From positions 567,468 to 631,467 of the forward strand of contig NZ_FOHQ01000001.1 in assembly GCF_900111645.1 (NCBI RefSeq): a DNA stretch of 64,000 nucleotides, read 5' to 3'. Both the position numbers and the translations under genes were made by a program. Source of the DNA: Methanococcoides vulcani (GTDB lineage: Archaea; Halobacteriota; Methanosarcinia; Methanosarcinales; Methanosarcinaceae). The notes under the pieces were generated by a model. The model had not been told where the DNA came from and made no database searches. It saw only the letters and a program-made list of their open reading frames with translations. Below, in pieces: positions 1 through 9,237 of this stretch; the stretch's first letter is position 1; each line of letters starts with the position of its first letter.

Positions 1-45
1 TCCGTCCTTCTCTATCCTAATCCTGTCACCAAGTTCAAATTCCAT
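1..45 (-). CDS. gatD: GatD, Glu-tRNA(Gln) amidotransferase subunit D (N-terminal fragment)
   Basis: Only the first 15 codons lie inside the window; the gene runs off the left edge. The visible start reads MEFELGDRIRIEKDG, which matches the opening of archaeal GatD, the asparaginase-like subunit that releases ammonia for converting Glu-tRNA(Gln) to Gln-tRNA(Gln) with GatE. There are three consecutive ATG codons (51, 48, 45); a GAGGG ribosome binding site just upstream best fits the last or middle one. It lies downstream of argH on the same strand with a short gap. The identification rests on a short stretch and on remembered family sequence, so it is probable rather than certain. Confidence 0.6.
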   Translation of the reverse strand, partial: MEFELGDRIRIEKDG

Positions 46-90
46 CATCATCCCTCATCAATATGATCTTTCGTTATTTTCAGCCATTTC

Positions 91-1566
91 TCAGGTACTC
101 ATGCAGTCATCTACGACGCCGAACAGTGCTTCCATAGCGCTGTCAACGTTAGCCTTCAGTTCCCTGAGGCTGTTCTCATCCTCTGTTGATCTTGCCCTGC
201 AATTGCTGATCAACTGCTGCATGGTGTCCGGGGATGGTCCACCGGTCACAGTTCGCTTCCTGACATTCAGTATCGGATCTAGTGCCTCGTTGACCATCTC
301 CTCGGTAAGTCCTCTTCCGCTTAAGCTCTCCCCGATAACATTGTGGGCGACCGCATCGATCTCGCCAAGGGTAGGCTCGCCATTTCCACGTGCAAGCACT
401 CCAACTATCTGATGTGCTGTCCTGAACGGGATGTCACAGACACGAACCATGGTGTCTGCAAGTTCGGTTGCAGTTGTAAAGCCTGCTGTTGCCAGACCTG
501 CCATGTTCTCCTTGTTGATCTTCATCGTTGCTATCATTCCGCTCATGATCCTGACAGATGCCCTTGTTGTCCTGAGGGAGCGCCAGATGTTTGGTGTTGC
601 TTCCTGAAGGTCACGGTTATAGCTTAACGGCAATGCCTTGCAGATGGATATCAGCGACATCAGTGAACCGATGGCAACACCGCTCTTTCCTCTCAGCAGT
701 TCGGCAGTGTCGGGGTTCTTTTTCTGCGGCATGATGGATGAAGTGGAAGCATACCTGTCATCCAGTTCAATGAACGCGAATTCGGATGTAGACCAGATAA
801 CGAGCTCCTCGGCCATCTTGCTCAGGTTTATCATAAGATTTGCGAAAACCGATGCTGTCTCTATCAGGAAATCCCGTGAGCTTACGGCATCCATGGAGTT
901 CTCAACAATTCCGTCAAAACCGAGGAGTGTTCTTGTCCTTTCCCTGTCAAGATCAAAACCTGTGGATGCAAAAGCAGCAGCACCAAGCGGGCTCATGTTC
1001 ACACGTGAGTAGCAGTCCCTTGTACGCTCGAAGTCACGACCGATGGCATTTGCATGCGCTGTCAGGTGGTGTGCCAGCGTTGTTGGTTGTGCGTGCTGCA
1101 GGTGTGTGAATCCCGGCATAAGCGTGTCAACATTTTCCGAAGCTACATCTATCAGCGTGTTGCGAAGTCCGATCAGGTCTTCCATGACCAATAACAGTTC
1201 ATCCCTGAGCGTAAGCCTGATGCAGGTAGCGACCTCGTCGTTGCGTGACCTTCCGGAATGCATACGTCCGCCGACATCCTCGCCTACTATGTCAATAAGC
1301 CTTGATTCAAGTGAGATGTGAATATCCTCATAAGTGTGGTCGAGCTTCTCGATGCCTTCCTCTCTGATCGTCAGGAGACCTTCCAGTATCTTCTGGCAGT
1401 CCTCTGCCCTTATCACATTTCTCTCTTTGAGCATGACCGTGTGTGCAAGGTCTACGAGGATATCCGAATTGAATATCCACTTGTCAGCGCTCATTGATGA
1501 GGTGTACTCTATGATCTCTTCATCAGGGACGGACGCCAGTCGCCCTCTTCTTAAAATATCGCTCAT
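91..1566 (-). CDS. argH: Argininosuccinate lyase
   Basis: The 491-residue product cleaves argininosuccinate to arginine and fumarate, the last step of arginine synthesis, in the cytosol. The fumarase/aspartase superfamily signatures are all present: HSGRSRNDE at about 103-111, the THLQHAQP segment at about 154-161, and the signature loop SSIMPQKKNP at 276-285 that carries the catalytic serine. Length is typical for the family. An AT-rich promoter with a TATA-like box lies at about 1588-1600. The downstream neighbour on the same strand is gatD. Nothing is unusual. Confidence 0.97.
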   Translation of the reverse strand: MSDILRRGRLASVPDEEIIEYTSSMSADKWIFNSDILVDLAHTVMLKERNVIRAEDCQKILEGLLTIREEGIEKLDHTYEDIHISLESRLIDIVGEDVGGRMHSGRSRNDEVATCIRLTLRDELLLVMEDLIGLRNTLIDVASENVDTLMPGFTHLQHAQPTTLAHHLTAHANAIGRDFERTRDCYSRVNMSPLGAAAFASTGFDLDRERTRTLLGFDGIVENSMDAVSSRDFLIETASVFANLMINLSKMAEELVIWSTSEFAFIELDDRYASTSSIMPQKKNPDTAELLRGKSGVAIGSLMSLISICKALPLSYNRDLQEATPNIWRSLRTTRASVRIMSGMIATMKINKENMAGLATAGFTTATELADTMVRVCDIPFRTAHQIVGVLARGNGEPTLGEIDAVAHNVIGESLSGRGLTEEMVNEALDPILNVRKRTVTGGPSPDTMQQLISNCRARSTEDENSLRELKANVDSAMEALFGVVDDCMST

Positions 1567-1587
1567 TAAATACCTCGGGATGATCTA

Positions 1588-1600
1588 ATATCTATAAATT
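1588..1600 (-). promoter_or_regulatory. Candidate TATA box of argH
   Basis: On the minus strand this reads as an AT-rich TATA-like element (TTTATAGATA) about 25 bases before the argH start codon, the right sort of position for an archaeal promoter with a very short leader. It is assigned by sequence resemblance only. Confidence 0.35.
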
Positions 1601-1745
1601 TGTCAGGTTATGTAGCGTGGTATGCCACAAAGACTTAAAAACGAATCGGTTTCCCTTATACATCCCGACGTTCATTGATGAAAATACAGAAAAATGGAGA
1701 ATAACTGAAAAAAGGAAAAGCAGAATCAGGAGGCGGGGATGGTGG

Positions 1746-3641
1746 TTATTTAGGAAGCTGGATGTGGATCTCTGTTCCCTTGTTCTCTCCTTCGCTTTCT
1801 GCCCGGATCTTGCCTTTGTGAGCTGTGACGATCTCCTTACAGATATATAAGCCCAGACCGGTACCGCCATATTTGCGTGTTCTGGTAGCATCTATCTGGT
1901 AGAATCGCTGGAAGAGCATTGGAATAAGGTCTGGCGGGATACCTATGCCTGTATCCTTCAGGATGAGATGGAGGTATTCATCCTCCTCTTCAACAGTGAA
2001 GGTAAGCGTTCCGCCTTCTGGCGTAAATTTGATGGAATTGTCCACGATGTTAGTGAACATATCTGTGAGCTTGTCCTTATCGCCGTTTATCAACGGTAGA
2101 TTATCCGGGATCTTCCTCTCCACATTGAGCATTTTCTGTTCTATCTGTATCTTAAGGTCAAGGAGTGTCATGTCGATGATCTCTGCAATGGAGGTTGGCT
2201 CGAACAGGTATTTCACATTGCCGGACTGCACCCTGCTTATGAATAACAGGGACTCCACAAGTCTCTTCAGTCTTTCAGCATTTCGAAGTACGGTGGTTTC
2301 CACCTCTTTCTGCTTATCGGTCAGTGGTCCCAGGGATTCTTCAGAGATAAGTTCGGTATAACCTTTGATCGATGTAAGGGGCGTTTTCAGCTCATGGCTT
2401 ACGTTGGACAGGAACTGGTCCTTCATCCTGTCGAGGGTCTTGAGTTCCTCATTGGCAGCTGCAAGTTCCTCTGCATACTTCTTCAGTGCTTCTTCTGCTT
2501 CTATGCGGGCTGTGATATCCTCAACGATCCCGATACCACCCAGAAGTTTTCCATCATCCGAGATGTTCGGGCTGTAATCAGCTTTTAGGGGTGTGATCTT
2601 ATCGCTTAACGGGTGGCTGTATTTTCCCTCGTAATGCCCGGACTTTCTCGAGAAGATCGCCTTGACAGCTTCTTTCATCTCCCTGTCATCGATGTCGCTT
2701 AGCATGTTCATGCCAACGATCTTGTCCTTTGGCACACCCATGATCTTTGCAATATTATCATTACAGTGGGTTATGGTTGCATCTTCATCGAAATTGAATA
2801 TTCCAAGCGGTGAGTTCTCAAAAATGAACCTGTACTTTTTCTCACTTTGAAGAAGTGCTTCCTCGGCGAGTTTACGTTCGGTAATGTCTATCATTATACC
2901 CTGATAATAGGATGGCTTATTATCCTCATCAAATCCAAGTAATGATCTTTCAGCTACCCATCTTATCTCGCCGGATTTGGTCAGTATACGATATTCCTTA
3001 GAAAAGAACTGCCTTCCTTCAACTTCAAGCTGTGTTACGTCATTGCGCACAAAATCAAGATCATCCGGATGGATTATATCTCCATATATCAGTTTTCCGG
3101 ATGTAAAATCCTCAGTTGTGTATCCGAACTGGGATATGTTATCTGAAACGAACTCTACCGGCCAGTCCTTTTCTGCTGTCCAGAGGAATGCGACCACGGG
3201 ACTATTCTTGTAGATATCTTCAAGTTTTTTCTTTGAACTTAACATATCCTTGAAGGTCTTTTCGCGTATCTTCTGCTCTGAAAAGCTTTCCACAGTACAT
3301 ATTATTCCGGAGTACTTGTCATCTCCGTTTATCATCGGGTAAATATGCCCGCTCTGGATACTAAGCTTCCCTTCGGGTGTCAGAAATTGTAATGAGTGGT
3401 AACTGGAAGGTTTCAGCGTATCTTTTACACGAAGTGCCAGTTCCCTGAAATGTCCTTCATCCCCTACACTGAGGTGTGCCAGCTCCATGAAGTACTTAAG
3501 ATCTTTTCCAATGATCTTATTTCGGGAAAGGCCAATTATTTCTTCCATTCCTTCATTGAAATAGATGAATTTATTGTTGATATCAACAGCCCATATCCCT
3601 TTACACAGGTTGTTGAGCAATTTGTCTGGCAAACCTTTCAT
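1746..3641 (-). CDS. PAS-domain sensor histidine kinase (soluble)
   Basis: A 631-residue sensor kinase without membrane segments, so probably cytosolic. It starts with several PAS domains (roughly residues 1-115, 130-260 and 265-385, with PAC-type DITERK and DITAR motifs), followed by a coiled-coil linker and a HisKA dimerisation domain with phospho-acceptor His in SHELKTPLTS (about residue 416). The HATPase_c domain shows the N box (DNSIKF), G1 (DTGIGIP) and G2 (GGTGLGLYI). The ATG at 3641 is chosen over an upstream GTG at 3656 because a GGGGAG site lies five bases before it. There is no response regulator beside it; a second histidine kinase is the upstream neighbour. The signal it senses cannot be read from sequence. 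Confidence 0.92.
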   Translation of the reverse strand: MKGLPDKLLNNLCKGIWAVDINNKFIYFNEGMEEIIGLSRNKIIGKDLKYFMELAHLSVGDEGHFRELALRVKDTLKPSSYHSLQFLTPEGKLSIQSGHIYPMINGDDKYSGIICTVESFSEQKIREKTFKDMLSSKKKLEDIYKNSPVVAFLWTAEKDWPVEFVSDNISQFGYTTEDFTSGKLIYGDIIHPDDLDFVRNDVTQLEVEGRQFFSKEYRILTKSGEIRWVAERSLLGFDEDNKPSYYQGIMIDITERKLAEEALLQSEKKYRFIFENSPLGIFNFDEDATITHCNDNIAKIMGVPKDKIVGMNMLSDIDDREMKEAVKAIFSRKSGHYEGKYSHPLSDKITPLKADYSPNISDDGKLLGGIGIVEDITARIEAEEALKKYAEELAAANEELKTLDRMKDQFLSNVSHELKTPLTSIKGYTELISEESLGPLTDKQKEVETTVLRNAERLKRLVESLLFISRVQSGNVKYLFEPTSIAEIIDMTLLDLKIQIEQKMLNVERKIPDNLPLINGDKDKLTDMFTNIVDNSIKFTPEGGTLTFTVEEEDEYLHLILKDTGIGIPPDLIPMLFQRFYQIDATRTRKYGGTGLGLYICKEIVTAHKGKIRAESEGENKGTEIHIQLPK

Positions 3642-3787
3642 AACATCTCCCCGCACATAGTCGGTTACTTGTTGAAGCTAATGCTAGTGGGCACTGGACA
3701 TCGATCTTCGTAGGGAACGATCATTTCATGTGGAGGTCCGCTTAAATAGCTACAACTAATCCCATTATTAAATTGATCTTGCTCGAA

Positions 3788-5977
3788 TTAATAAGTTTTG
3801 GCAGTTTGCTCTTCGAGCTCATCGGTGTATCTCTTTAACTTCACAAAGAAGACAGAACCTTTTCCGGAAGGATTGTCCCTCACACCAACATCTCCATCAT
3901 GGAGCTCAATGGTCCTCTTGACGATGGCAAGCCCAAGTCCGGATCCCTTCACTCCTGTTTTGTTCACCCTCTTAAAGCGGTCAAAGACAGTTGTTTTATG
4001 TTCATCCTTGATCCCCTCACCAAAGTCAGTGATCGTAATTTCTGCGAAATCACTGCCTTCCTTTATCTCGATGACCACTTCGCTTTTTTCAGGACTGTAC
4101 TTGATCGCATTTGAGATCAGGTTAGTGAACACAGTTTCAATGATCGGGTTGGCCAGCACATAATGTGGCTCTTCGTCGTTGAAAGTTATCATTATCTCCT
4201 TGCTGCTGGCCTGTGTGGTAAGTATCTCGATTGAATGCTCGATGATAATGGTAATGTCCTGTATCTTGAGTTCGAGTTCGTCGGAGCTTTCCAGTTTGCC
4301 AAATTCTGCTGCAGAGTGGATCATTTCGATGAGATTATTGTTGTTCTTCAGGATCCTTTCAAGGAACAGCTTTGTCTGGTCATCCTTCTCGGTCATAAGA
4401 AGCAGTTCAGTAAAGCCTTTTATAACGCTTGCAGGATTTAACAGGTCGTGGCGCATAATATCGGTGAACATGTCTTTAAGTTCATTGGATTGCTCCAGCT
4501 TCCTGGCATATTCTTTAAGTTCCTGTTCTGCTTTCTGGCGATCGATACTTGCCTGCTGTAGTGACAGGCGTGTCTGTTCGATACCTTCTGTAAGTAATTT
4601 CAGGTCACCATGGCCATGGAAATGTACTCTCCGGGAGAAATCCTCTTTTTCCATTGCTGAAAGGACTTCATTTGACTCATTGATAATGACATCCAAAAGC
4701 TTGGCAAAATAATTGATCGATTGGGCAAGTTGCTTGAATTCCCCTTCGGTGTTACCTTCGAATCGGGTATCTAAATGACCTTTTGAAAGTTCAACTGCGA
4801 CTCTTGTAGTTTCATGTATCGGGACTACTACTCCGTCAAGGATGTGGTTGAGACCTTCCGGTATCTTTTTAAAATCCTCATCGATATATGTGTTAGCCCT
4901 GATGTTCAATTCTCCATCAGCTACAGAATCCGCCATTTCCTTGAAATCGTTTACAATATCGTCTATAGACCCGGTTACAGTTCGTGAAGCAAGGTATGCT
5001 GCAATACTGGTAAAGAAAATAGAAAGGATTCCGATCGCGATCAGCTTATCCCTTAATGCAAAAGTACCTTCAAGCATTTCCTCTTTTGGTATTACGAGGA
5101 AGAATCCATAGTTCTTTGACTCTATGGGCTCGTAGAACACGACGACCTCTTTCCCTGTGTCCGGGTCTATCGTATTGACATAACCACTTTTCTTATGTTT
5201 GATATCCTCTGCAGCTTTGGAGAATTCATCATTCCCATAATCATAGATCGTCTTATTTCCTATCCAGTCCTTGTTATAAGGTTGGGAGAGTATCAGTCCG
5301 GAACTGCCGGTCATGATGGCATATCCTGTATCGAATGCTGTGATCTGGCTTACAATCTCATCCATATAGTCCAACGAGACATCAACTCCTCCGACACCGA
5401 TGAATTCTCCGTCTCTTATGATCGGTGAAGCATAGCTGACCATGAATATACCATCGTAGAAGTATGGGTCGGTGATTATATCCTCTTTGAAGACCTTTGG
5501 ATAAAGGTAGTAATCATAACTTTCGCAATCCTGCAAGTGATCTCTTTCAATATTCTCACTGATCCTGTGCCAGTATGGTGCGAACCTGCCGGTGCTGTCG
5601 TAACCTTCAATGTTTGCAAATTCATTATCCTTGCCATCAAAAGCATTTGGCTCATAGGATACATACGTTCCCAAAAGATGTGGATTGTCTTCCAGGATCG
5701 CAGATAGGACCCTGTTTATCTCATCCCTGTCAGATGAATCATATTCACTCAATGTGGAGCTGATAGAGCGGGCGATCGCAAGGTCGGAACGCATATCTCC
5801 ATCGAACTTGTTCGCGTTGCTCTTTGTGATCTCAAAAGCTTGCTGGTGGGCAAGCTCTTCCTGCACTGAGATCTGAGTTGTTATCGTGATAGTAGTTGTC
5901 AGTACCATTACAAGAAGAACTCCTGTAACAGCAGCAAGAACAAGTTTAGATCTTAATGGGATCTGCATCCAATTCAT
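3788..5977 (-). CDS. Membrane sensor histidine kinase with Cache and HAMP domains
   Basis: The 729-residue protein has an N-terminal membrane segment (about 10-30), an extracytoplasmic dCache_1-type sensor region (about 35-305, including the FDxxYAIM-like stretch), a second membrane segment (about 308-330), HAMP-like helices (about 335-470), a coiled coil, and a kinase core with His510 in RHDLLNP. That RHDLxNP form of the H box is common in archaeal kinases. HATPase motifs NAIKYSP, DFGEGI and GSGLGLAIVKR are intact. Such receptors usually bind small ligands such as amines or carboxylates. It is an orphan kinase next to another orphan kinase. Ligand and partner regulator are unknown. Confidence 0.92.
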   Translation of the reverse strand: MNWMQIPLRSKLVLAAVTGVLLVMVLTTTITITTQISVQEELAHQQAFEITKSNANKFDGDMRSDLAIARSISSTLSEYDSSDRDEINRVLSAILEDNPHLLGTYVSYEPNAFDGKDNEFANIEGYDSTGRFAPYWHRISENIERDHLQDCESYDYYLYPKVFKEDIITDPYFYDGIFMVSYASPIIRDGEFIGVGGVDVSLDYMDEIVSQITAFDTGYAIMTGSSGLILSQPYNKDWIGNKTIYDYGNDEFSKAAEDIKHKKSGYVNTIDPDTGKEVVVFYEPIESKNYGFFLVIPKEEMLEGTFALRDKLIAIGILSIFFTSIAAYLASRTVTGSIDDIVNDFKEMADSVADGELNIRANTYIDEDFKKIPEGLNHILDGVVVPIHETTRVAVELSKGHLDTRFEGNTEGEFKQLAQSINYFAKLLDVIINESNEVLSAMEKEDFSRRVHFHGHGDLKLLTEGIEQTRLSLQQASIDRQKAEQELKEYARKLEQSNELKDMFTDIMRHDLLNPASVIKGFTELLLMTEKDDQTKLFLERILKNNNNLIEMIHSAAEFGKLESSDELELKIQDITIIIEHSIEILTTQASSKEIMITFNDEEPHYVLANPIIETVFTNLISNAIKYSPEKSEVVIEIKEGSDFAEITITDFGEGIKDEHKTTVFDRFKRVNKTGVKGSGLGLAIVKRTIELHDGDVGVRDNPSGKGSVFFVKLKRYTDELEEQTAKTY

Positions 5978-6361
5978 GTGACTCCATTCTTAAAAGCGGA
6001 TAATGCGATATTAACGTTTCTGAACAATTTTTATATTTTTACATTTTTATGCCAAATTCTCGCATTATTGCACTTAATTCTGTCACATCTGTTTATATTT
6101 CAAATCACATGAATTTGTCAAATTCGATGCATATTATGCAAAAAGAGTTACTCCGAAACTAATAATTTGTTAGGAGCATGCTGAAATTGTAAGTAACCAT
6201 CTTAATGATGGTGTAAATGCCTGTGGGATTATGTGCTTCAAGCTTTTCGATCTCAATTCCATAAAGCTTGACACATCTGTTGCGAAGGTATCGGCAATAT
6301 TCACAAGCTCATCTATTTCCATGTCCGATATTGCTGGTCATTATATCTATTGATATTGATT
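5978..6361. other. Gene-poor stretch between kinase and metal transporter operon
   Basis: About 380 bases with no complete recognisable gene. The right half of the kinase side (5978-6150) is AT-rich and probably holds the kinase promoter. Positions about 6159-6308 hold a protein-like open frame described separately. No tRNA or repeat was seen. Confidence 0.6.
6159..6308 (-). pseudogene. Possible coding remnant with CxxC motif
   Basis: On the minus strand a 49-codon open frame bounded by TGA and TAG reads as plausible protein (it includes CEYCRYLRNRC and GIEIEKLEAHNPTG) but has no ATG near its beginning and no ribosome binding site. A second frame over the same bases has an ATG and also runs about 50 codons, ending in TAA at about 6173. 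I do not recognise a family. It may be the decayed C-terminus of a lost gene; chance is possible at this length. It is also the third place in the window where a TAG is found at the end of a protein-like frame. Confidence 0.25.
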
Positions 6362-7189
6362 TCAGCTATCAACTCGATTTCCTGAAACGCTTTTCCACTT
6401 CTGTAATACTATGTTTAAAAGGTATGCAGTAGCCATTACAATAATTATGGTGGCTCCGGATGCGATATCAAAATAGTATGATAGTATCAATCCGGTTGTG
6501 GTGAATATAGCACCGAAAAGTATGGAGAGATACATCATGATCTTCATGTTGCTGGTGTACTGACGGCTCAATGCTGCAGGAATTGTAAGAAGGGCTATTA
6601 CAAGTATCAGTCCGACCACGCGTATCATCACTACGACTGTCAGTGCAATAAGGCATAGTAGTAGAATGTATAACTTTTCTGTAGGAACTCCTGCCACTTT
6701 GGAGAATTCCTCATCATAGCACAGTGCCATGAACTCTTTGTAAAGTACGTATACAGTCCCCATGATCACTGCATCGAGTGCCAGCATCAGGTAGATATCC
6801 GAACCGGGCACGGTCAATATGTTCCCGAACAGGTATGTCATAAGGTCAGGGGCATACCCGGGTGTCCATCCGATGAATATGATCCCGATTGCCATTCCAA
6901 GGGACCAGAGAATTCCAATGATGGTGTCTTCCGGAACATCCGATCTTTTACTGATGGTTCCCATTGTCAGGGCTGAGAAAAGGCTGAAGGGGAGAACTCC
7001 GAACATCGGGTTGATCCCGAGGAAGTAGCTGATACCAATACCTCCGAAGGAAGCGTGTGCGATACCGCCACTGATGAATACGATCTTCTTTACCACAACA
7101 TAAACACCGATTATGCCACATGCGATACTTGCCAGTAATCCTGCAACAAGGGCATTTGTCATGAACTCGTATTGTAAAAGCTCTATCAT
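6362..7189 (-). CDS. znuB: Zinc/manganese ABC transporter permease (ZnuB type)
   Basis: A 275-residue ABC-3 family permease with about eight hydrophobic helices, forming the membrane channel of a high-affinity importer for zinc, manganese or iron. The family features [16 protein letters not shown] near the N-terminus and the helix-rich C-terminus (ending with [12 protein letters not shown]) are visible. I take ATG 7189, which has an AGAGG site seven bases upstream, rather than a TTG at 7204. It follows the ATPase gene by about 10 bases, so it is the last gene of a three-gene operon. The transported metal cannot be settled from this subunit. Confidence 0.88.
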   Translation of the reverse strand: MIELLQYEFMTNALVAGLLASIACGIIGVYVVVKKIVFISGGIAHASFGGIGISYFLGINPMFGVLPFSLFSALTMGTISKRSDVPEDTIIGILWSLGMAIGIIFIGWTPGYAPDLMTYLFGNILTVPGSDIYLMLALDAVIMGTVYVLYKEFMALCYDEEFSKVAGVPTEKLYILLLCLIALTVVVMIRVVGLILVIALLTIPAALSRQYTSNMKIMMYLSILFGAIFTTTGLILSYYFDIASGATIIIVMATAYLLNIVLQKWKSVSGNRVDS

Positions 7190-7200
7190 TGAAGTTCCTC

Positions 7201-7950
7201 TCAATGTTTATGTAATACCCTGTGCGGGACTCCGTGAGCGATAAGCTCCACAGGACATCCGTATGACTCTTCAATATCTTCGGGGATCAGCTCTTTTGAG
7301 CCGTGGTAGTGTAGTTTCCCGTTAAGGCATGCGATCTTGTCAACAAGGACCGATACTGCGCTCAGGTCGTGGGATACCATGATAATGGTCACCTCTGACT
7401 TAAGCTTCTCCAGAAGTTCATAGAATTCTTTCTGCATCCTGGTATCAATACCCGTTACCGGTTCGTCTAAAAGGAGGACCTTTGGATCGCTTACGAGAGA
7501 ACGCGCAATGAATACCCTCTGGCGCTGACCCCCTGAAAGTTCTCCTATCTGCCTGTCACGAAACTCGAGCATGTCAACAATTTCGAGTGCTTTATGTGTT
7601 GCTTCCCGATCCTCATCAGTGTAATGCTGGAACAATCCTTTTGTTCCCAGGCGTCCCATAAGCACGACTTCCCATACGCTTATGGGGAAATCAATGTTCG
7701 AGGGGCCGTACTGTGGCACATATCCTATTACCTGATGTGCCTTCTCCGGAATTTTTCCGAGAACTTTCACTTCCCCTTTTTGTGGTTTTATCAATCCCAG
7801 GATGACCTTTAGTAAGGTACTCTTCCCACCACCGTTAGGTCCTATAATTCCCAGGAAGTCCCCTTCGTTAACTGTCAGGTTCACAGCTTCCAGTACGGCG
7901 AGTTTGTCATATTTTACCCATACGTCCTTAAGACTGATCACTTCTGCCAT
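7201..7950 (-). CDS. znuC: Zinc/manganese ABC transporter ATPase (ZnuC type)
   Basis: The 249-residue ATPase energises the metal importer from the cytoplasmic face. Walker A (GPNGGGKST), the LSGGQ signature ([10 protein letters not shown]), Walker B with following Glu (VLLLDEP) and the switch His (VSHDLS) are all present. The ATG at 7950 has a good purine-rich site; an ATG at 7962 overlaps the stop codon of the binding-protein gene (ATGA) and is less well placed. Middle gene of a tight operon. Confidence 0.92.
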   Translation of the reverse strand: MAEVISLKDVWVKYDKLAVLEAVNLTVNEGDFLGIIGPNGGGKSTLLKVILGLIKPQKGEVKVLGKIPEKAHQVIGYVPQYGPSNIDFPISVWEVVLMGRLGTKGLFQHYTDEDREATHKALEIVDMLEFRDRQIGELSGGQRQRVFIARSLVSDPKVLLLDEPVTGIDTRMQKEFYELLEKLKSEVTIIMVSHDLSAVSVLVDKIACLNGKLHYHGSKELIPEDIEESYGCPVELIAHGVPHRVLHKH

Positions 7951-7958
7951 TCCACCCC

Positions 7959-8885
7959 TCATTCCTTTGTAATGCCCTGCGAAAATGCTTCGGTGATAAT
8001 GTCAAGATTGTCTATGTAATCTTTTGCAAGCGGGTCCACAGTTACGATTTCCCCACCAATTTCAGATGCGATCGCCCCAGCGCTCTGTGTGCTGAACTGT
8101 GCCTGCACAAATATCACTTTGATATTTTTCTCTTCGGCTTCATCAATAAGCCTTTGCATATCCCTTGGGCTTGGCTCCTTTCCTTCTTCCTCGATAGTTA
8201 TCATATCGAGTCCATATTCAGTTGCAAAATAGTTCCAGGAAGGATGGTATGTCATGAAACTGCCGCCTTCTTCACCAAGAGTGGCTCTTATTCTGGCATC
8301 AGCTTCGTCCAGTTCTTTCAGGTAAGCCTCTTTGTTCTGCAAGTAGAGCTCGATGTTATCGGGATCGATCTCGATAAGGCCAAGGCATGTGTTCTCGACC
8401 ATGATCTTAGCATTCATCGGGGATGTCCAGATATGAGGGTCAACTCCTCCATGGTCGTGACCAGCTTCTTCCTCACCTTCATGCTCTTCTTCATGCATTT
8501 CAATTATCGTGATTCCTTCTGAGCAATCCACTATCAGCATGTCTTCATTTACCGTTTCTATCTTCTCAAGCCAGACGTTCTCAAAAGGCAATCCTGATCC
8601 CACTGTAAAATATGCTTTTGCATCTGCTACATTCCTCAGTTGACCGGCTGTTGGTTCATGAGTGGCAGGACTTGCTCCGGGCGGTATCAGGACAACGACA
8701 TTAACTCTGTCGCCAGCTATTTTTTCTACAAATTCCTGTTGTGGCAGTATGCTTACCGCAACAACGATACTTTCATCCTGATTGGTGTTCTCTTCTGTCT
8801 GGTCAATGCAACCGGATATGAATACTGCCATCAGTAAAGTGAAGAGGCTCAATATGAGTTTAATATTTCTGTTCATGCTATCCAT
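7959..8885 (-). CDS. znuA: Metal-binding lipoprotein of zinc/manganese ABC importer (ZnuA type)
   Basis: The 308-residue protein is the extracellular cluster A-I substrate-binding subunit. It has a lipoprotein signal peptide with lipobox ISGC (Cys about 26), the family motif [11 protein letters not shown], and a His/Glu/Asp-rich loop ([16 protein letters not shown], about 131-146) followed by DPHIW. Such loops are typical of zinc-specific members (ZnuA) rather than manganese ones. The conserved His in MTYHPSW and the C-terminal Asp (TVDPLA) complete the metal site. It is first in the operon and has inverted repeats upstream that may bind a metal-responsive repressor. Confidence 0.9.
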   Translation of the reverse strand: MDSMNRNIKLILSLFTLLMAVFISGCIDQTEENTNQDESIVVAVSILPQQEFVEKIAGDRVNVVVLIPPGASPATHEPTAGQLRNVADAKAYFTVGSGLPFENVWLEKIETVNEDMLIVDCSEGITIIEMHEEEHEGEEEAGHDHGGVDPHIWTSPMNAKIMVENTCLGLIEIDPDNIELYLQNKEAYLKELDEADARIRATLGEEGGSFMTYHPSWNYFATEYGLDMITIEEEGKEPSPRDMQRLIDEAEEKNIKVIFVQAQFSTQSAGAIASEIGGEIVTVDPLAKDYIDNLDIITEAFSQGITKE

Positions 8886-8925
8886 CTTGCAGCGGTTTTA
8901 GTTTCGGCTTTTCCTTTTTTACACA

Positions 8926-8946
8926 TTTTTGGCATTATACCAAAAA
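8926..8946. promoter_or_regulatory. Operator-like inverted repeat upstream of metal importer operon
   Basis: TTTTTGG-CATTATA-CCAAAAA is a perfect 7-base inverted repeat with a 7-base spacer, 40 bases before the znuA start codon. The position and symmetry fit a metal-dependent repressor (DtxR/Fur-like) or a biotin/NikR-type site; which protein binds is unknown. Confidence 0.4.
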
Positions 8947-9046
8947 AAACCAATTTCATATTTTCACTTTATAGTTAAAACATATTACTTATATATGTAT
9001 TCCGCCTTCAAAACGAATTGTTCACATTTCATTCAATAATTTTGCC

Positions 9047-9064
9047 ATACCCCAAATTTGGTAT
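9047..9064. promoter_or_regulatory. Second palindrome in the znuA/budA intergenic region
   Basis: The core CCAAATTTGG is a perfect 10-base palindrome flanked by ATACC and TAT. Its left neighbourhood (TTTTGCCATACC) resembles the first repeat (TTTTTGGCATTATACC), which suggests two sites for one regulator. Weakly supported. Confidence 0.3.
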
Positions 9065-9237
9065 TTATGACTGTTTTTGATATTGCAAGCCTCTTTTATT
9101 AGGAACGTACATTATTTTTTAGATGCGCTTTCATATGTTTCACGTTTATTTTCCAGGCTTCAAGATCCAAATAACTAGTACCATTTGATTAATTATTTAT
9201 AAACATATTAATTATGTTATAATGAATGAGGTAGAAA

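Larger units (their letters stand above)
8886..9237. other. Divergent intergenic region upstream of znuA and the budA-like gene
   Basis: A 350-base AT-rich region between divergently transcribed genes, holding promoters for both. It contains two operator-like inverted repeats (entered separately) and a TATA-like stretch near 9190-9210 ahead of the plus-strand lipoprotein gene. No gene of its own was found. Confidence 0.6.

Noticed and set aside
1592-1891. Open frame between argH and the PAS kinase
   Set aside because: Most of it overlaps the kinase C-terminus in another frame and the rest is the argH promoter.
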